Source: Rachicladosporium sp. CCFEE 5018
Lineage: Eukaryota; Ascomycota; Dothideomycetes; Cladosporiales; Cladosporiaceae
Direction of reading: 5' to 3'
Assembly (NCBI GenBank): GCA_002077045.2
Contig: KZ111141.1
Span: 795,702 to 859,701, forward strand
DNA: 64,000 nt
Made by a program: the position numbers and the translations under genes. Positions 53,525 to 64,000 of the stretch are shown here, piece after piece; position 1 is the stretch's first letter, and the number at the start of each line of letters is the position of its first letter. The notes beneath the pieces are model-generated. The model had not been told where the DNA came from. It was given only the letters and a program-made list of their open reading frames with translations, and searched no databases.

Positions 53525-56268
53525 TTAAATCCCCCTCCCCATCGCCTCCAACACAGCTTTCATCCTCACCCCACCCATCTTCTCAAACCGATCAACATCC
53601 ATAGTAAACGTCCCCCTCCCTCCACTCAAACTCCTCAAATGCTTCAGGTATCCAATCATCTCCCTCAGCGGCACAGTCGCCTCGATGACTCTGGTCGCTC
53701 TGCCCTCCGCTTCCAGTAGAGCATCTCCCGTCCCGGTAGAAGACGATCCAAATGGGTCGGGAGGGGTGTATATGCGCTTGACATCGACCGTCCGCGCTGA
53801 GGCGTCAGCGGAGTAAGATGTCTCACCATCAGCATCAAGACTCGCCACACTACCACCTCGCTGCGCGGAAAGGTCGTGAACTACAGCTCCGAGATTCTCT
53901 TCGGGCACTGAAATTCGGACGGACATCACAGGCTCCATGAGCACCGTATCCTGTATCTTCGCACTCGCGCGAAGCGCTTTCGCGACGGCTAGTCGCGCCA
54001 CGCTGCTGATTGCTGAGAGCGAGGTATTGGGGAAGAGGTGGGTTGTGTGGTTCAGCGTTAGGGTGATCTTGATGGAGTGCATGGGGAAGCCGTGCGTTGG
54101 TCCGCGAGCAAGGGCAGCCAAAACGCCGGTGCGGAGGTAGGATTTGAGTGTTTGTGTCGGAAGATTGGTAGGCAACGCGGAGGGTGGAGGGATTATGACA
54201 TAGAGCAGATTGTCATCTGGTAGGTCCAGGGTATGAAGCTCCTGGTCCGGATCCGTCAGGTCTCTTACGTGGGTCGAGGGTACACCGAACTGGCATACAG
54301 AGACCGTGCAGCCGGCTCTTGACGATTTGCCTGCCACATCTCGATCGTAGAATTCTTCGAGCTCTTCGCTCTCGGCTGTGATAGTCTCTCGATACCCGAT
54401 CTCGATGTCGCCGATGCGGGCCTTGGCTTTCAAGTCTTGCACCAATCTGTCTCTGGCGATCTCGAGATGCAGCTCGCCCATGCCAGATAGATGGGTCTGT
54501 CCTGACTCCTCGTCGAGTGTGACGTTGAGTGACGGGTCCTCACGCAGTAGCAGCTCAAGGGAGGCTCGCACATGTCGCTCTTCGGCAAGGCTGTTCGGCT
54601 CGACGCTGACGAAGAAGACTGGTGGGGGCACATGAATGGGCCGAAGCTGTAAGTCGCGTAAGTGCTCTGACGGGCCATTCTTAGGGTTCGCTCCGGGTGC
54701 CATCGACATAAGCGTGTCACCTGTGCGTGTAACTTTCAAGCCTGGGATGACCCCTATGCTGCCGGAGGAGATCTCGTCCACATCGACTGCATCGTCGGCG
54801 TACATCCGCAGCAGCTTCTGGGCGCGTTCCGGAACCGATAGTGTGGTATTCCACAAGTGCATGTTGCGGGTGAAGGTGCCGGAGTAGACGCGAACGTAGA
54901 CGAGGACCCCGTGGCGAGGATGGGAGGTGACTTTGAACGCCAAAGCGGTTGCTGTAGATATTTGCTGAAGTGCAAGGGAGGGCTTGGTCGTCTTAGTCAC
55001 TGCCATAGATCGATTCAAGTATTGCGCGAGTGTAAGTCCAGAACTTGCCAGACCAGAATTGACGTCCGGATCAGGCCGCTCAGATGGGGAGGGGAGCAGA
55101 TCCACTACAGCGTCTAGCAGAGGCTGAACGCCGATGTTGCGGAAGCTTGCGCCAGCGAACACAGGGACGACTTGTTGTGTTGGATGCAGCGTACAGCGAC
55201 GTAGGCTGGCGATTATGGCTTCGGTAGAGATCGCGAGGTGGTCTTCGTTCGCCTAAGGTAGTGTTCGACCATCTCATCATCATGCTCAGAGAGAAGTTCC
55301 ACGAGTGCGATGCGTGCTTTGCGCAGCTCTGCGCCAAACTTCGCATCGAGATCGTCCAGCGCGCTGAGGTTAGAAGTCTGCACGTCCTTCCCATCGCCAC
55401 CCTCGGCGTACTGCAACCCTCGTAAGCCGACGACATCACCAAGGCCGATCAGCTTACCCTTGGCACTCCACCACGGCATACCGCAGACAGCGGGCCATAT
55501 ATTCAGCTTACTGCCGATCTCCTGTACGGTGCGGGCGAAAGTCGCCCCATCGCGATCAAGTTTATTGACGAAAATAACACGCGGGATCCTGTACCATCCA
55601 GCTTGCGTCCAGACCTTCTCGGTCTGGGCTTCGACGCCGGCTACACCGTCAAGGATACACACAGCGCCGTCAAGGACACGCAAAGAGCGGAGTACTTCGA
55701 AGGTAAAGTCCGCGTGGCCGGGTGTGTCGATCAGATTGATGGTATGGGGAACAGAAGACCGTGGACCGTCTGCTGGAGAGACCGTGCGCTGCTTGGAAGC
55801 CGGCGGCCAGGAAATGTAATGGCAGCAGACTGGATCGTGATCCCACGAGCACGCTCGGCGGGGAGGAAGTCGGTAATTGTGCTGCCGTCGTCGACATCTG
55901 GAGACTGATCGTTAGATCTTGGAGTGCAATCACTTTTGGGCACGAGAGAGGAAAGGAGAGGCAGAGAAGAAAGGAATAGAAAGACCGCCTTACCTCCTAT
56001 TCTGCGTGAGAAGCCACTGTAGTAGAGCATGCGCTCCGTCGTTGTCGTCTTGCCCTGCGATACGTGAGTATTTCACTCCACTGTGATCCAACAAAATGTG
56101 ACTCACCGCATCGATGTGTGCTATGATGCCAACGTTTCGTGTCCGATCGAGGGCGATTGTCGCCTCATCGGACGCCTTCGTCGATACATGTCGAGCGATC
56201 TGGCGGTAGTAGTGGCCGTGGGCGTTGACGAGGGGACGACGCTGTCTACACAGCCATCTCAATATCAT
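53525..56268 (-). pseudogene. MEF2: Mitochondrial elongation factor G2, two frameshifts as read
   Basis: Homologue of mitochondrial EF-G2/MEF2, which splits mitochondrial ribosomes for recycling. Exons 56107-56268, 55994-56054 and 53525-55897. Exon 1 has a mitochondrial-type N-terminus (MILRWLCRQRRPLV) and NVGIIAHIDA; exon 2 continues GKTTTTERMLYYSGF, completing G1. Exon 3 has G2 (ERARGITIQSAAITF), then G3 DTPGHADF, G4 NKLDRDG, and domains II-V to ...LEAMGRGI. Two positions break the frame: after TTT at ~55810-55811 and after CTT at ~55254-55255; each looks like one missing base. Both interrupt well-conserved protein, no intron explains them, and all other parts are intact. Either the gene is newly inactive or the assembly has errors here. 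I label it pseudogene with that doubt. Confidence 0.8.
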
Positions 56269-56523
56269 CACCCGACACTTGACTGCTCATCTGCGAGGGA
56301 ATGTGACAGAGACTGTAGTAGATGTATATGTGTGACCGTTCTATGGTATCTTGAAGTGAAGTGCAGCCCAGCCAATCCCATGCCACTCTCATTCGCGTCT
56401 GCCTCCACCACTACTGCACCTGGACTTTGACTACTCTTTACGCATCATTCAACCACCCACGCATTGTCGAGCCGTGTCCGATCCGCTGCGCACCGTTTAC
56501 ACCGCAATGCGACCCTCCCAGCG

Positions 56524-56883
56524 ATGAGCGACGACACCACCGCCAGCCCCAAACCGAGCTTTGAATCCTCCTCCACCACCAACAGTAAACTCCCCATACC
56601 CCAGAACCTCCGGTTCCAACGCCGCACCTCCGAGCGCGCATATCTCGAAGGCGCCTACCGTGACGGCGACTTTCCCCAGCGACCTCCCAGTACAATGGAC
56701 TACGCTGCGGGGCATGGCGGCTCACCATGGGCCAGTAGTCCGGAAGCCAGCAGGCAGAGCTTTGGAGATGCGAATGTGAGCAGGGAGAATCTTCCCCCTC
56801 CTGCGGTGCAAGAGGGACAGGGGCGATGGAGTCAGGAACAACAGAGGGAATGGGAGAGTCATCAACAGGGTCAGCAGCAGCAG

Positions 56884-56916
<33 letters not shown>

Positions 56917-58580
56917 CAGAGGGCACCGCAGCAACCGCAGCAGCAGGGTCAGGCAGAAGAGAATAGACGACCGCAGAGTGCGGCGAGGTATCATGGCGCA
57001 GCACCCCATTCGGCGCAGCAGCAGAGGCAACCAGCGCCGCAGTACAAGCTGTCGGCAAAGATCACAGCACTGGAGAGGTCAGGGAAGAAGGACCCGATCT
57101 TACGGTTCGACGTCTATGTATGCCTTACTCCGCGACATCAATCTTGGTCGATATGCTAACATGCAGGCTCAGACCAATCTGCCCAAGTTCCGCACGACAC
57201 AGTTCCGCGACATCCGACGCACGCACTCCGAGTTCATTAAGCTCTTTGCCCACCTGCAAGCTTCTAATCCTGAGGCGCTCGTGCCCGCTGTACCCTCAGC
57301 CTCGACGTCAGCAGGCATGGGAACAGATGAAGATGAGTTGCGTACCAAGAACTTGCTCCAGCGATGGCTAAACACAATCTGCACCAACGACGTCCTTATG
57401 AGGGACGAGGAGATGGTGTTCTTTGTAGAGAGTGACTTCGGCTACAGCCCAGTAGTGCGGAAACGACAGCCTGCTACGGGAGTGCGAAGGAAGATGCTGA
57501 AGCAATTTGCACCTCCACCAGACGATACGCCAGAGCTGCTCGAAGCAAGGCCTATAGTGAAGGGCTTCTACCTGAACAGCATGGACGCCCAGCAGAAGGT
57601 TGATAAAGTCGTGAAGCACCGAAGATGTATGCTGCAGCCTCATTTCCTTTCTCAACAGCCCCCACTAACAAGTTTGTCTAGCCCTCGGCCTCGCAGAAAG
57701 CGACCTTGGCGCCAAAATCTCCGCGCTCTCAACCCAAGAACCCCACCCCGGTCTTGCACACGCCTACCGCAAACTCGGCAAACACGTGACCACAACCGGC
57801 GACCTACACTCCGCGCAAGGCACCTCCTCCGCCACGACTCTCTCCGATCCCCTAGCGTACGCCAGCAGCGATGCCTTCGTCGTCAAAGAAACCCTCACAA
57901 ACCGCCACATCCTCTTGCGCGAGCTGCTGCAAGCCCAACAAGCCACTCGCTCCAAACTCAGCGCCGCAGACCGCCTAAAAGGCAGCGGCAGCGTCCGCCG
58001 CGACAAAGTCGACGAAGCCATCTCCGCGCTAGACGAAGCGCGCAGCCACGAAACGTATCTAGCGCAGAAAACTACCCGCGTAACGCAGAATCTGCTAGTG
58101 GAGAAACGGAAGTGGTTCCTGCGTACTTCCGCCGATCTCCGCGCAGCGATAAGAGACTACGTCCTCCGCGAAATCGAAGCCGAGCGCCGCACTCTCGCCA
58201 CCTTGGAGGCAGTCCGGCCAGACATCCGCGCCATCGACGCATCGGGCGGGCTCTCCCGCCTCGGCCGCGAAGCTCACCCGGTGACCCGCCGACCCACATC
58301 CCTCACATCTTCCCAAGGTCCTAAAGGCGATGCGTGGAGCGGCGTCCCCCGCCGACCGGACGGACTGAACCGCAGTATTTCCGGCAGCTTTGGGGGTGCG
58401 GCTGTGCCTGGGACTGAGGCTGAGGGGGAGGTCGAAGGGGAGGAAGGCGACGGGAAGGCGGGGGGGAGGAAGAGGGCTGTGAGTAGTGTGGGGAGTTTGG
58501 GGAAGGTGCTGGAGGATGAGGAGGAGGGGAGGGTGGATGCTAGGAATGCTGCTAGGAGTTTGGCTGGGGGAAACTTCTAG
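56524..58580 (+). CDS. VPS17: Retromer sorting nexin Vps17 (PX-BAR)
   Basis: Three exons, 56524-57117, 57167-57626 and 57682-58580, encode 650 residues. Intron 1 (49 nt) has a perfect TGCTAAC branch, and intron 2 (55 nt, GTATGC..CTAG) is phase 1. The N-terminal ~170 residues are disordered with a Gln-rich tract. The PX domain follows (YKLSAKITALERSGKKDPI, then QTNLPKFRTTQFRDIRRTHS and LLQRWLNTICTNDVL), then the Vps17-type BAR helices (VDKVVKHRRSLGLAESDLGA, VEKRKWFLRTSADLRAAIRD). Vps17 pairs with Vps5 to form the membrane-bending retromer part for endosome-to-Golgi recycling. The acidic C-terminal tail is poorly conserved. Starts upstream of 56524 lack ATG. Confidence 0.92.
56863..56956 (+). 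repeat. CAG/GQQQ codon repeat inside VPS17
   Basis: A minisatellite-like run with units close to CAGGGCCAGCAG, repeated three to four times, encoding GQQQ repeats. It is in frame and lies in the disordered N-terminus; length is likely variable among strains. Confidence 0.75.
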
Positions 58581-58765
58581 GCTTGAGGAAGCCACAGGCG
58601 ATGTGCGCCGCACGAGATGGGAAAGCTGTGCGGATGCATCTGAGAGCTTGGCATTTGTACATGGCATTGGGAAAAGTATATGTGCAAGCTTCCGAGCTAT
58701 TAAACGGCCTTATCCAACGACTTCACATCCGAAGTCCTGCCCATATGCTACACGGCATACCCATC

Positions 58766-60442
58766 CTACCACCCTCTCCTCCCTCCATATCCTCCCCTAG
58801 CTCCACCATAACCACCTCCACCACCCTCATACCCTCCGCCTCCCCCACCATACCCACCCCGATACCCTCCCCCACCACCTCGTCCTCTATACCCGCCCCC
58901 TCCCCCACCTCCCCGTCCACCCATATACGCGCCTCCAACCCCGCCTCCACCAGCACCCTGCGCAACGCCGAACCCACCAAAGTCTGGCCCACCATCAACA
59001 ACTCTATCGCCGTCTTCGAATGTGTAGCGTCGCAGCTGTCCAGCTACGCCGGAGGATTTTGCCGAGGTGGTGAGGTGGTTCTTTGGCCAGGCGGAGCTGG
59101 TGATGGAGGCCAGGGAGGCGAGGCGAGATGTCACTAGATCGGCTGGCGTGGGAGAGAAGAAGAGTTTGGGGAGGGAGGTTGTTGAGGGGAAGTCGGGGAG
59201 GTCGGCGGCGGGAGGAAGTGGGGCGAGGGACTTCAGAGGAGAGGCCGTGGAGGGCGCGGGTGCGGCAGTGGAGGGTGTCGCCACTGCGGGACGTTCGGAG
59301 CGAGGACCTGTTGGGGCGTTGGGCATGCCTTGGCCTGAGTTTCCAGGGATACTGGGACGGTGGGAGGTGTTGGGGTTGACTTCTTCGAGGGTGGCGGTCC
59401 CGGAGGTGTAGATGATCTCGAAGCGCTTTGTGCGGCCGGCTTCGTTCTCGGTCGCTATCCAGGATTCGACGGAAGCGGCGGAAATGAAGTCGACCCACAG
59501 CACTTTACGCTGAGTTTCGTCGGGCCAAATGTGGTCGTGGAGTTGCCGCCGTGCAGCGATGGCTTGTGCCGTAGTGGCGAAGATGGCGAGGGCGTGGGAT
59601 TTGTAAGTGTCCAGATGAAGTTGCGTAACGACAGAAGGGTCATGCTCTGGCGAGGCGAGGCTGATTAGATGTTCTCGGAAAGTCTGCTGCTGGAGCGGCC
59701 GGAGTAAATTCCGGATGTAAAGCGCATTGGTTGGCGGATGCTCTGCAGATGGACCAATGTCCTCCACACCGTCCATTTCAACGGCAGGAGCAACTGGACT
59801 AGAGACAGTGTAGTCCACTGCATCGTCGCCCACTGCCGCCTCCTGCATTGTTGCATCTACTTGCTCGGCAGGGACATCTGCATCATCCATGATCTGATCT
59901 TGATTCGCAGAATTGGACTTCGGCCAGTCTCTGGCCTTCTTCATCACTTCTTCAGCCTCTTCCTCGACCTCTGGAATGGTTGGAGAGGGTGGCTTGGGAA
60001 TGTCCTCGGGCAAGCGCGGCAGATCCTCGTCCGCTGCCTTGAGCTTCTTTTGCACCGAACCCTCCCTCAGTGGTGGGGTCGGACTCCTCCGCTTCCGCTT
60101 GCGCGAGTCTGAGGCAGCCTCATCGGGTACAGGAGAGCCAGTGAGAGGAGTCGCTACTGCTTGATTTGATGTATCCTGAATTTTGGCATTGACTGCAGGC
60201 GTAGCAACCTCATTCCCTGTCGCATTAGATGGTACTGCTGCCGCTGCATCGCCATTCACTGCCTCCTCTGCCGCCGCGTCGCCGCTCCCCGCTGCCTCTA
60301 CTGTTGCATCATTACCTTTTTGATCGTCCGCCTCAAGCGCATCGACATATTGCTGTTTCCTGCTAAGTCCAGTCTGCAGTATGGCGCGATCTTTGCAAAG
60401 CTGCTTCAAGTCGACGACTTTGAGCGCATTGTAGTCGGTCAT
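58766..60442 (-). CDS. SAP-domain, Acinus-like RNA-binding protein
   Basis: Single exon, 558 residues. An N-terminal SAP domain covers about residues 5-37 (ALKVVDLKQLCKDRAILQTG). After a long Ala/acidic linker comes an Acinus-type RRM-like region near residues 235-330 (TNALYIRNLLRPLQQQTFRE, HALAIFATTAQAIAARRQLH, VLWVDFISAASVESWIATE). Further on, SLPKLFFSPTPADL may be the SAP18/RNPS1-binding motif. The C-terminus is a Gly/Arg/Tyr-rich RGG-type tail. Acinus belongs to the ASAP complex linked to splicing and the exon-junction complex, so a nuclear RNA role is likely. It ends convergently with VPS17, 185 bases apart. Confidence 0.85.
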   Translation of the reverse strand: MTDYNALKVVDLKQLCKDRAILQTGLSRKQQYVDALEADDQKGNDATVEAAGSGDAAAEEAVNGDAAAAVPSNATGNEVATPAVNAKIQDTSNQAVATPLTGSPVPDEAASDSRKRKRRSPTPPLREGSVQKKLKAADEDLPRLPEDIPKPPSPTIPEVEEEAEEVMKKARDWPKSNSANQDQIMDDADVPAEQVDATMQEAAVGDDAVDYTVSSPVAPAVEMDGVEDIGPSAEHPPTNALYIRNLLRPLQQQTFREHLISLASPEHDPSVVTQLHLDTYKSHALAIFATTAQAIAARRQLHDHIWPDETQRKVLWVDFISAASVESWIATENEAGRTKRFEIIYTSGTATLEEVNPNTSHRPSIPGNSGQGMPNAPTGPRSERPAVATPSTAAPAPSTASPLKSLAPLPPAADLPDFPSTTSLPKLFFSPTPADLVTSRLASLASITSSAWPKNHLTTSAKSSGVAGQLRRYTFEDGDRVVDGGPDFGGFGVAQGAGGGGVGGAYMGGRGGGGGGGYRGRGGGGGYRGGYGGGGGGYEGGGGGYGGARGGYGGRRGW

Positions 60443-60736
60443 CGTGGAGAATGCTCAGCTCTGTGATCAATGCTGAGTGTGAAATGTTACAATGATATTG
60501 ATGTTGTGTATGCAGACATATGCAGAGAGCTTCAAATCCTCACTTCACAGCTGCATGTCGAGGTTCTCGGCTCGGAGATATGTTAATCCGACAGACATCC
60601 TTCAACTGTCAACAGTGAGATCTGTGTGCGATAAGTAAGATTTATATGGTCAAGTCGTTGTTAGAAGAGCATTGTTGGATACGCAGCATGTCATAGACGA
60701 CTCCACGTTCTGAAAAGCCGCACGCAGCCAGTGATC
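60443..60736. other. Divergent promoter region, SAP protein / ArfGAP
   Basis: About 290 bases between two start codons. Nothing recognised beyond expected promoters. Confidence 0.35.
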
Positions 60737-61891
60737 ATGTCTTCCAAACTCTGGGAAGTCGACCCAGCGACTAGGACGAAGCTCCAATCCCTTACCAAGG
60801 TCCACTCCAACAACCGCTGCGTCGACTGTGGCGCACCCAGCCCACAATGGGCCTCCCCCAAGTTCGGGATCTTCTTCTGTCTAGCATGCTCTGGAGTTCA
60901 CCGAAGTCTTGGAGTCCATATTTCATTCGTCCGGTCAGTGACCATGGACGCTTTCAAGACGATCGAGATGAGAAAGATGGAAGAAGGCGGTAACGATGCG
61001 TGGAAGGAGTTTTTTGACTCGCACGAGACGAACAAGACGGTTGGACGAACGTTCGACGAGTGCACGATTGCAGAGCGATACGATAGCGAGGCAGGAGAAG
61101 AGTGGAAGGAGCGATTGACCGCCAAGGTCGAGGAACGATCATTCGACCTCGCAATCTGGAAGGCTGAGCGGAAAGCCGCAGCAACAGGCGCGTCAAAGCC
61201 CGCGATTTCCTCCGCTCAGCCAAGTGGTCGCTCGACACCACAGCCCTCCTCAAATCCCTCGCAAAAGGCGCAGAATGATGCATACTTCGCCTCGAAAGGC
61301 CGGCAGAACGCTTCGCGACCGGACACGCTCGCTCCGTCGCAAGGTGGCAGATACGCTGGCTTTGGATCAGCACCCACACCACCGCCGTCAGGCGGCCCAC
61401 AAGCTCCCAGAGCCGAGGACTTCCAGCGTGACCCCGTCGCAGCACTGACGAAAGGCTTCGGCTGGCTAAGCAGTACAGTCTCCAAACAAGCCGCGACCCT
61501 GAACGAGCAAGTCATAAAACCGAACCTCAACAATCTAGCACACACAGACTTCGCAGCCCAGGCTCGCCAACTCGGGACCACAGTCGGCAGCTCATTACAG
61601 CAAGGCACCCAAACCGTCGGATCCTCGATTAACAAGTTCATTGATCCAGATGCTCAAACTCAGTCCGGCGCGCGAGCAGAGCCAGCGAAGAAAGACTTCT
61701 GGGACTCCTTTGGTGCGCCACCGAAAGGTCCGCCTGAGGAGAAGAAGGGCTTCTGGGATGAGTTCTCTGCTGCTGGGGAGCAGAAAGCTAAGGCGGACGA
61801 GGGGAAGAGTGTGGGAACTAGTGCTATGAAGGCGCCTCCTGGCGCTGGGCAGGGGAAGAAGAGTGAGGAGGGAGCTTGGGGGGATTGGTAG
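60737..61891 (+). CDS. GCS1: Arf GTPase-activating protein (GCS1/ArfGAP1 type)
   Basis: Single exon, 384 residues from the ATG at 60737. The ArfGAP domain fills residues ~1-120: zinc finger CVDCGAPSPQWASPKFGIFF followed by CLAC, then GVHRSLGVHISFVRS with the arginine finger. A Pro/Ser-rich linker leads to amphipathic, curvature-sensing-type helices (LTKGFGWLSSTVSKQAATL, TVGSSINKFI) and KKDFWDSFGA / KKGFWDEFSA repeats near the C-terminus. This is the GCS1/ArfGAP1 layout, which triggers GTP hydrolysis on Arf1 at the Golgi and endosomes. The Sec7 exchange factor at 10-15 kb does the reverse step. AGE2-type ArfGAP is the alternative, less likely because of the FWD repeats. Confidence 0.92.
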   Translation: MSSKLWEVDPATRTKLQSLTKVHSNNRCVDCGAPSPQWASPKFGIFFCLACSGVHRSLGVHISFVRSVTMDAFKTIEMRKMEEGGNDAWKEFFDSHETNKTVGRTFDECTIAERYDSEAGEEWKERLTAKVEERSFDLAIWKAERKAAATGASKPAISSAQPSGRSTPQPSSNPSQKAQNDAYFASKGRQNASRPDTLAPSQGGRYAGFGSAPTPPPSGGPQAPRAEDFQRDPVAALTKGFGWLSSTVSKQAATLNEQVIKPNLNNLAHTDFAAQARQLGTTVGSSLQQGTQTVGSSINKFIDPDAQTQSGARAEPAKKDFWDSFGAPPKGPPEEKKGFWDEFSAAGEQKAKADEGKSVGTSAMKAPPGAGQGKKSEEGAWGDW

Positions 61892-62386
61892 AGAGAGGTG
61901 ACTGATTAGACGATGAGATGAGGTGATCTTGAATGCATGAGCAAGTCACGTGATGGATGATCACATGCAGCCAGCGCGCACAAATGATGTGAAGTGATAA
62001 GGTGAAGTTGCTGCCTGCTGTACGGTCATTAGCGTCGATCATAATCCGGCCAATGAGCCGAGGGCGGCGAGGCGACGGCAGGCGCGCTAGCGAGTGCGCG
62101 CACGGGAAAGGTACGACATGAGTGCGCTTGCGGTGCTGTGGCTGCAGTCTTAGCGGAGACACCATCATACTCTATGCACGTGCAGCTCGAGTCGACGCAT
62201 GCCCCCCGCGACGACAACAGGACGTTCCCATGGTCGACAGAAGCTACCTATAAGCACACGAGCATGTGAGAGCCACAGGATTCACAGCAAGTGAGAGTTG
62301 CATTTGCGGGATGTAGAGCGATGGACGATTTCATAGATCAAATGCTACGGTCCTGATGCCCCACGCGCATGCCCTTGAGTGGAGTC
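61892..62386. other. Convergent intergenic region
   Basis: About 495 bases between two 3' ends. Nothing further recognised. Confidence 0.35.
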
Positions 62387-63570
62387 TCAGCTCCTACTCT
62401 TCCTACTACTCCCCTTCCCTCTACCCCAAGCCTCCACAAATCGTCCTTTCTCCCTCACGCCCAGACTGACTCTCTTGACCCTACCCAGTCTCGCAAGCGC
62501 ATCAGCAACGACATCCAGCATGCTCCTTTCCGGGCCCGTCAAGCCGTCTTCGCCCTTCTGATTTCGTGCCTGGCTCTCAGCCTCGGCATCAGAGTTCTCC
62601 TTCAGCGTATCGAAGTAGTTTGACTGGTAGCTGTTTCTTCGCTCCAGCTTGCTGGGTGCCGAGGTAGTAGACTCAGCTGTAGCTGTGTTACGCATTGGAG
62701 CGCCGATCCGAGTTCGAATTACGTGTGTATGACTGCTTAGCAGGACCCAGAGGAAATTGAGACCTGAGATCGTGGATGGAATGGGCGTGACAATGTCGGC
62801 TGGCGTGTAGCGGAGAGAGACCGGGTAGATCTTCGTTCTCGGCGAGGCTGAGAGGAGGGATGGCGTTGGGTGGAGGATCGAGCGACCGTTCGAGGGCGTG
62901 CCTTCGGGAAAGACGCAGATGATCCGGCTTGGGTTGCGGGCTGTGAGAGTGGAGAGTGGTACGAGGCCAGTATCTGACGCTTTAGGTGCGGAGGTGTGGA
63001 CTGTGAAGCACGCTAGAAGAGCGCCTGTGAATGACAATGGTCGGACGAGCTTCGTGTCTGGGTAAGACTGCGTGAAGATTGGGTCCAAGATCGTGGCGAG
63101 GTAGATTATGTCGATCGGTGAGGTGTACGAGGCTGCTATCACACTTCCGGCTGAGGGAATGCTAGAGGCAGGAGCTTTGCCCAATGACCCGCGTCGGACG
63201 CCATCGACTTGAAGATCTATCCACCAGATCCCAGGAATGCCGATGATGCACCAGAGGTTCGCTTTGCGGAGGAGTGTGCCAGGGGTGAGAAATTGCACGA
63301 AGGCGAACCAGACGAAGCAGGCGAAGAGGAGGAAAGGGATGCGGATCGAGAAGACGAACTACTATCTTGTTAGTTTCGTGGACATCTGCATGTGAGGGAA
63401 GGACATACAAGATGCCAAGGTAGCAGCAAAGGGTGCACAGCTTGCGGTGAGATAGGGAAGAAGGGAGCGATACCCGATCCTGCAGGGGCATGTCAGTGAT
63501 GCTGCATGGCGCGACATGCTCGCGCGTGCATGCACTTACCTTTGTCTCTATACTGTCCGTACTTCTCCAT
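62387..63570 (-). CDS. PlsC-type lysophosphatidate acyltransferase (LOA1/VPS66-like)
   Basis: Three exons, 63540-63570, 63409-63479 and 62387-63358, encode 357 residues. The 60-nt and 50-nt introns both have GT..AG ends (GTAAGT and GTATGT donors), the second in phase 0. It begins MEKYGQYRDKGSGIAPFF, followed by hydrophobic helices (FSIRIPFLLFACFVWFAFV, WCIIGIPGIWWIDLQ) and the acyltransferase core: ASYTSPIDIIYLA at the HX4D position, then IICVFPEGTPSNGR (the EGT..R motif) and KIYPVSLRYTP. The expected His of HX4D is Tyr here. This fits the fungal LOA1/VPS66-like branch, which acylates lysophosphatidate at the ER or lipid droplets, but activity cannot be assumed. The C-tail is soluble. Confidence 0.85.
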
Positions 63571-64000
63571 GATCGAGGCACATAGCAGGCGCAAAGCTTA
63601 GAACTACGAGGATGGGGTTAAGAGGCACCACCGCCGTTCTCATCACTCTCTAGCCAGTCGTGACGTTCGCATAAGGTTCGCTCGCGTGGGAGGCAGAAAT
63701 CACAGAGTTTGCGAGGTAAAGCCGGTAGTACCGATGTACATGTAATGAATCACAGCAACAGGCGTGATGTCAGAAGAACAGATTGACGAAAGGTACCTTT
63801 TGAGAAACATGTGATAGTGCGCTAGGCACATGTTGCCGGAAGCGCCCGAAAGTCACTTTAGCCGAGAGTGATGTCTGCCATGGTGCGCGTGCTCAATAGA
63901 TCATATCAATAGCACACTACTTACCTTAGCAACACGCCTCCATTTGACGATATAACGCTGCCCGTGACGTTCATATCCTTCATGCAGTACAGATATGCCT
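63571..64000. other. Intergenic to right edge
   Basis: About 430 bases up to the window end. No gene or repeat recognised; a gene cut by the edge cannot be excluded. Confidence 0.3.

Noticed and set aside
1..64000. A secondary-metabolite cluster, CRISPR array or intact transposon
   Set aside because: No PKS/NRPS/terpene core enzyme, direct-repeat array, transposase or reverse transcriptase was recognised on either strand.

Overview
The window is nuclear DNA from a filamentous ascomycete (Pezizomycotina). The evidence is short GT..AG introns (about 45-190 nt) with CTRAY-type branch sites, a gene roughly every 2.5 kb, and family content typical of the group: an ApsA/Num1 cortical anchor, a Pth11-like rhodopsin-domain protein, WSC-domain proteins, a WSC-peroxidase fusion, a fused THI6 and csnF/CSN6. 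A dothideomycete is possible but I cannot prove it from the sequence. I see no rRNA, CRISPR, intact transposon or secondary-metabolite cluster, and I recognised no tRNA by eye.

Layout. 0-15 kb: the N-terminal part of ECM14 (minus, cut by the window edge), a chromodomain protein, a 7-TM rhodopsin-domain protein, a P-type IIC cation ATPase, and a Sec7-PH Arf exchange factor. 15-18 kb has no convincing gene. 18-29 kb: a WSC cell-wall sensor (frameshifted as read), CWC24, and the very long ApsA/Num1-like protein. 29-36 kb is accessory-looking: two unrecognised multi-exon genes, a diverged inverted pair of unknown sequence, and a secreted RNase T1-like protein. 36-49 kb is a dense housekeeping block: pinin-like, THI6, TIF5, WSC-peroxidase, CSN6, a family X DNA polymerase and MTG1. 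49-53.5 kb holds a divergent pair of paralogous DUF7587-like genes and one small gene. 53.5-63.6 kb: a mitochondrial EF-G2 (MEF2) with two frameshifts, VPS17, a SAP/Acinus-like protein, an ArfGAP (GCS1-like) and a PlsC-type acyltransferase.

Functional themes. Most genes are single housekeeping genes and not a pathway cluster. Several concern membrane traffic: the Sec7 GEF and ArfGAP act on opposite sides of the Arf cycle, VPS17 is a retromer subunit, and the acyltransferase acts on phospholipids. Others concern RNA (CWC24, pinin-like, SAP/Acinus-like) and translation (TIF5, MTG1, MEF2). 

The most unusual items are the MEF2 with two independent one-base lesions, the WSC gene with one, the secreted RNase-like protein lacking one expected catalytic histidine, the DUF7587 pair of which one member carries a lipidation-type N-terminus, and the inverted diverged sequence pair at 30.3-31.9 kb. 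I found no clear new multi-gene system.
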